From contig JBILTM010000008.1 of assembly GCA_044371545.1 (NCBI GenBank), positions 1 through 44,309 of the forward strand: a DNA stretch of 44,309 bases. The letters run 5' to 3'. This stretch comes from UBA4615 sp044371545 (GTDB taxonomy: Bacteria > Pseudomonadota > Gammaproteobacteria > Burkholderiales > Burkholderiaceae_E). Shown here piece by piece: positions 42,643 through 44,309 of the stretch (positions within the stretch are counted from its first letter, which is position 1; each line of letters opens with the position of its first letter). A model generated the notes under the pieces. The model was not told the origin of the DNA. It ran no database searches and worked only from the letters and a program-made list of their open reading frames with translations. The position numbers and the translations under genes are program-made.

Positions 42643-43611
42643 GTGCCCCGTTCCGCCGCCGCCGCATCGCGCGCGCGCGCCGCGTCCCGCGAGCCGGGCG
42701 CGGCCGCCGCGGCGCCTCCCGATCCGCAGGACCGCGACGCGGTGCGCGCGTTCGGCGACGCGCTGTGGCTCGAGGACGGTCTCGCGCGCAACACCGTCGA
42801 GGCGTACCGTCGCGACCTGTCGGCGCTCGCCGAGTGGCTCGCGCCGCGCGGGCGCACGCTGCGCGAGGCGGCCGAGGCGGACCTGCTCGACTACGTCGCC
42901 GCGCGCCACGCCGACTCGCGTCCGGCGAGCGGCAACCGCAGGCTCGCGACCTTCCGCCGCTTCTACCGCTGGCTGTTGCGCGAGCGGCGCCGCACCGACG
43001 ACCCGACGCTGCGGATCGCGCCGGCGCGCCGGCCGCCGCGCTTCCCGAAGTCGCTGTCCGAGGCGCAGGTCGACGCGCTGCTCGGCGCCCCCGACGTCGC
43101 CACGCCGCTCGGGCTGCGCGACCGCGCGATGCTGGAGACGCTGTACGCGACCGGGCTGCGCGTGACCGAGCTGGTCGGGCTGAAGACGGTGGAGGTCGGG
43201 CTGGTCGACGGCGTGGTCCGCGTCGTCGGCAAGGGCGACAAGGAGCGGCTGGTGCCGCTCGGCGAGGAGGCGCGCGGCTGGATCGAGCGCTGGCTGCGCG
43301 AAGGCCGCCCGGCGCTGCTCGCGGGCCGGCCCGCCGACGCGCTCTTCGTCACCGCGCGCGCCGCGCCGATGACGCGGCAGATGTTCTGGACGCTGATCAA
43401 GCGGCACGCGCGTGCGGCCCGCATCGACGCGCCGCTGTCGCCGCACACCCTGCGGCACGCGTTCGCGACGCACCTTCTGAACCACGGCGCCGACCTGCGC
43501 GTCGTGCAGATGCTGCTCGGGCACGCCGACATCTCGACCACGCAGATCTACACGCACATCGCGCGCGAGCGGCTGAAGACGCTGCACGCGGCGCACCATC
43601 CGCGCGGCTGA
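42643..43611 (+). CDS. xerD: site-specific tyrosine recombinase XerD
   Basis: The 322-residue protein has all catalytic residues: R173 (TGLRVTEL), K197 (GKGDKERLVPLG), H268-x-x-R271 (HTLRHAFATHLL), H294 (LLGHADISTTQ) and nucleophile Y303 (IYTH). With XerC it resolves chromosome dimers at dif. The GTG 42643 start gives an Ala/Arg-rich leader of about 28 residues before the core. ISTTQIYTH is the usual XerD form. A CATAAT hexamer at 42606-42611 may be its -10. Confidence 0.95.
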   Translation: MPRSAAAASRARAASREPGAAAAAPPDPQDRDAVRAFGDALWLEDGLARNTVEAYRRDLSALAEWLAPRGRTLREAAEADLLDYVAARHADSRPASGNRRLATFRRFYRWLLRERRRTDDPTLRIAPARRPPRFPKSLSEAQVDALLGAPDVATPLGLRDRAMLETLYATGLRVTELVGLKTVEVGLVDGVVRVVGKGDKERLVPLGEEARGWIERWLREGRPALLAGRPADALFVTARAAPMTRQMFWTLIKRHARAARIDAPLSPHTLRHAFATHLLNHGADLRVVQMLLGHADISTTQIYTHIARERLKTLHAAHHPRG

Positions 43612-43632
43612 GCGGCGACGCGCGGCTTCGGT

Positions 43633-43646
43633 CCCCGGCCCCGGGG
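43633..43646. terminator. small GC hairpin between xerD and the MarR gene
   Basis: CCCCGG-CC-CCGGGG lies in the 45 bases between the converging stop codons. It may help end both transcripts; no U-run follows. Confidence 0.35.
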
Positions 43647-43656
43647 CGCGGGCGCG

Positions 43657-44289
43657 CTACCCGGAGCGCAGGGCCCGGCCGGAGGCCGCGGGCCGCCGGC
43701 GCGCGGACGCCTTGCCGGCCGCGGCCGGCGCGCCCTCGAGCGTCGCCGCGAGCCGCGGCAGTACCGCGTAGAGCGTCGCCATCGCGTCCTCGCCGAGCCG
43801 CTCGCCGATCGCGCGGTAGCGTGCTTCCGAGTGCGGCCCGACGGTGCGCAGCAGCGCGCGTCCGTCGGGCGCGATCCGGATGCTGGCGCCGCGCAGGTCG
43901 TCGGCCGCGGGGCCTCGGCGGATCAGGCCGCGCGTCTCGAGCGCCGGCAGCAGCCGCGACAGGCTGGGCTTGCTGATCAGCGTCATCGCCGCGAGCCGCG
44001 TGATGCGCGCCTCTTCGACCGAGGCGAGCGCGCGCAGCACGCGCCACTGCTGTTCGGTGATGCCGTGCGCGCGAAGCAGCGGGCGGAACTGCGCCATCAC
44101 CGCCTGGTGGCCGCGCAGCAGCAGCATCGGCAGCGACTGGGAGAAGTCGCGCAGCGGCGCGCTGCCGCTCGCCGCTGCACCGCGCCGGGGCGCGTCCGGG
44201 CGCGTCGGCGCCGGGCCGCCGGGCGCAGTCCTCGCGCGGCGCCCGGCAGCGGCCCGCGCTGCCGCAGGGCGCGTCGTCGCCCCTTTCAC
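43657..44289 (-). CDS. MarR-family regulator, HpaR-like
   Basis: The protein has 210 residues from GTG 44289, with an unusually long Ala/Arg/Pro-rich leader of about 45 residues. The core LPMLLLRGHQAVMAQFRPLLRAHGITEQQWRVLRALAS matches HpaR, regulator of homoprotocatechuate degradation. The winged helix is ITRLAAMTLISKPSLSRLLPALETRGLIRR. A second low-complexity tail ends the protein. No aromatic degradation genes are in the window; targets may lie beyond its end. A start further in, or beyond the window edge, cannot be excluded. Confidence 0.88.
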   Translation of the reverse strand: MKGATTRPAAARAAAGRRARTAPGGPAPTRPDAPRRGAAASGSAPLRDFSQSLPMLLLRGHQAVMAQFRPLLRAHGITEQQWRVLRALASVEEARITRLAAMTLISKPSLSRLLPALETRGLIRRGPAADDLRGASIRIAPDGRALLRTVGPHSEARYRAIGERLGEDAMATLYAVLPRLAATLEGAPAAAGKASARRRPAASGRALRSG

Positions 44290-44309
44290 GTCCGCTCGTC
44301 CTCGACGAC

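Overview
The window is a gene-dense piece of chromosome from a very GC-rich betaproteobacterium, most likely Burkholderiales. GC is clearly above 70 % by eye (not computed) and codons overwhelmingly end in G or C. The placement rests on protein families and gene order: hda, HAD phosphatase, pcnB, folK and a deoxynucleoside kinase in one operon; mutL, a Bcr/CflA transporter and miaA in another; tsaE-amiC divergent from queG; and phoU with phoRB. I see no insertion sequence, phage gene, CRISPR array, tRNA or rRNA. No gap between genes exceeds about 230 bases.

Positions 1-2718: the end of an RraA/HMG-aldolase-like gene, then a cassette of a membrane di-iron oxygenase of the fatty-acid-desaturase fold, a Rieske ferredoxin (MocD/MocE-like) and a LacI-family regulator of the GntR subgroup. 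A perfect 20-base LacI-type palindrome lies in front of the cassette.

Positions 2767-10961: mostly single genes. They are a membrane-anchored Mrr-like protein with a degenerate active site, a succinylglutamate desuccinylase/aspartoacylase-like zinc hydrolase, an L,D-transpeptidase facing an M15/DUF882 (MepK-like) endopeptidase, a DUF808 membrane protein, an AhpD-like protein, a YfcG-like glutathione transferase, an orphan TupA-type tungstate-binding protein and an exported FecR-domain protein.

Positions 11188-17667: phoU runs head-on into phoB-phoR. The two stop codons share one perfect inverted repeat, and a three-unit PHO box precedes phoB. The sugar-nucleotide genes manC and galE follow, divergently arranged, then an unrecognised lipoprotein.

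Positions 17686-21910 (minus strand): hda, HAD phosphatase, pcnB, folK, a previously unmarked 23-codon membrane microprotein gene and a deoxynucleoside kinase, tightly packed and in two places overlapping by 4 bases. Divergent from hda, purM leads into tamA-tamB, which encode the outer-membrane/inner-membrane translocation and assembly module.

Positions 29521-40553: a TetR regulator with its own operator and a probably leaderless promoter. Then come two minus-strand operons. The first is mutL, MFS, miaA, gnd and gntK, whose members overlap or lie close together; the second is tsaE, amiC and chrA. Between them lie dedA (divergent from mutL) and a Uma2-family nuclease. MutL carries the metal-binding endonuclease motif of MutH-independent mismatch repair.

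Positions 40576-44309: queG, an AEC-family permease, xerD and an HpaR-like MarR regulator.

The points most worth a second look are the LacI-operator/MocDE cassette, the folK-coupled microprotein, the triple PHO box with the shared phoU/phoR hairpin, the very short divergent mutL/dedA promoter, and the AT-rich patch inside tsaE.
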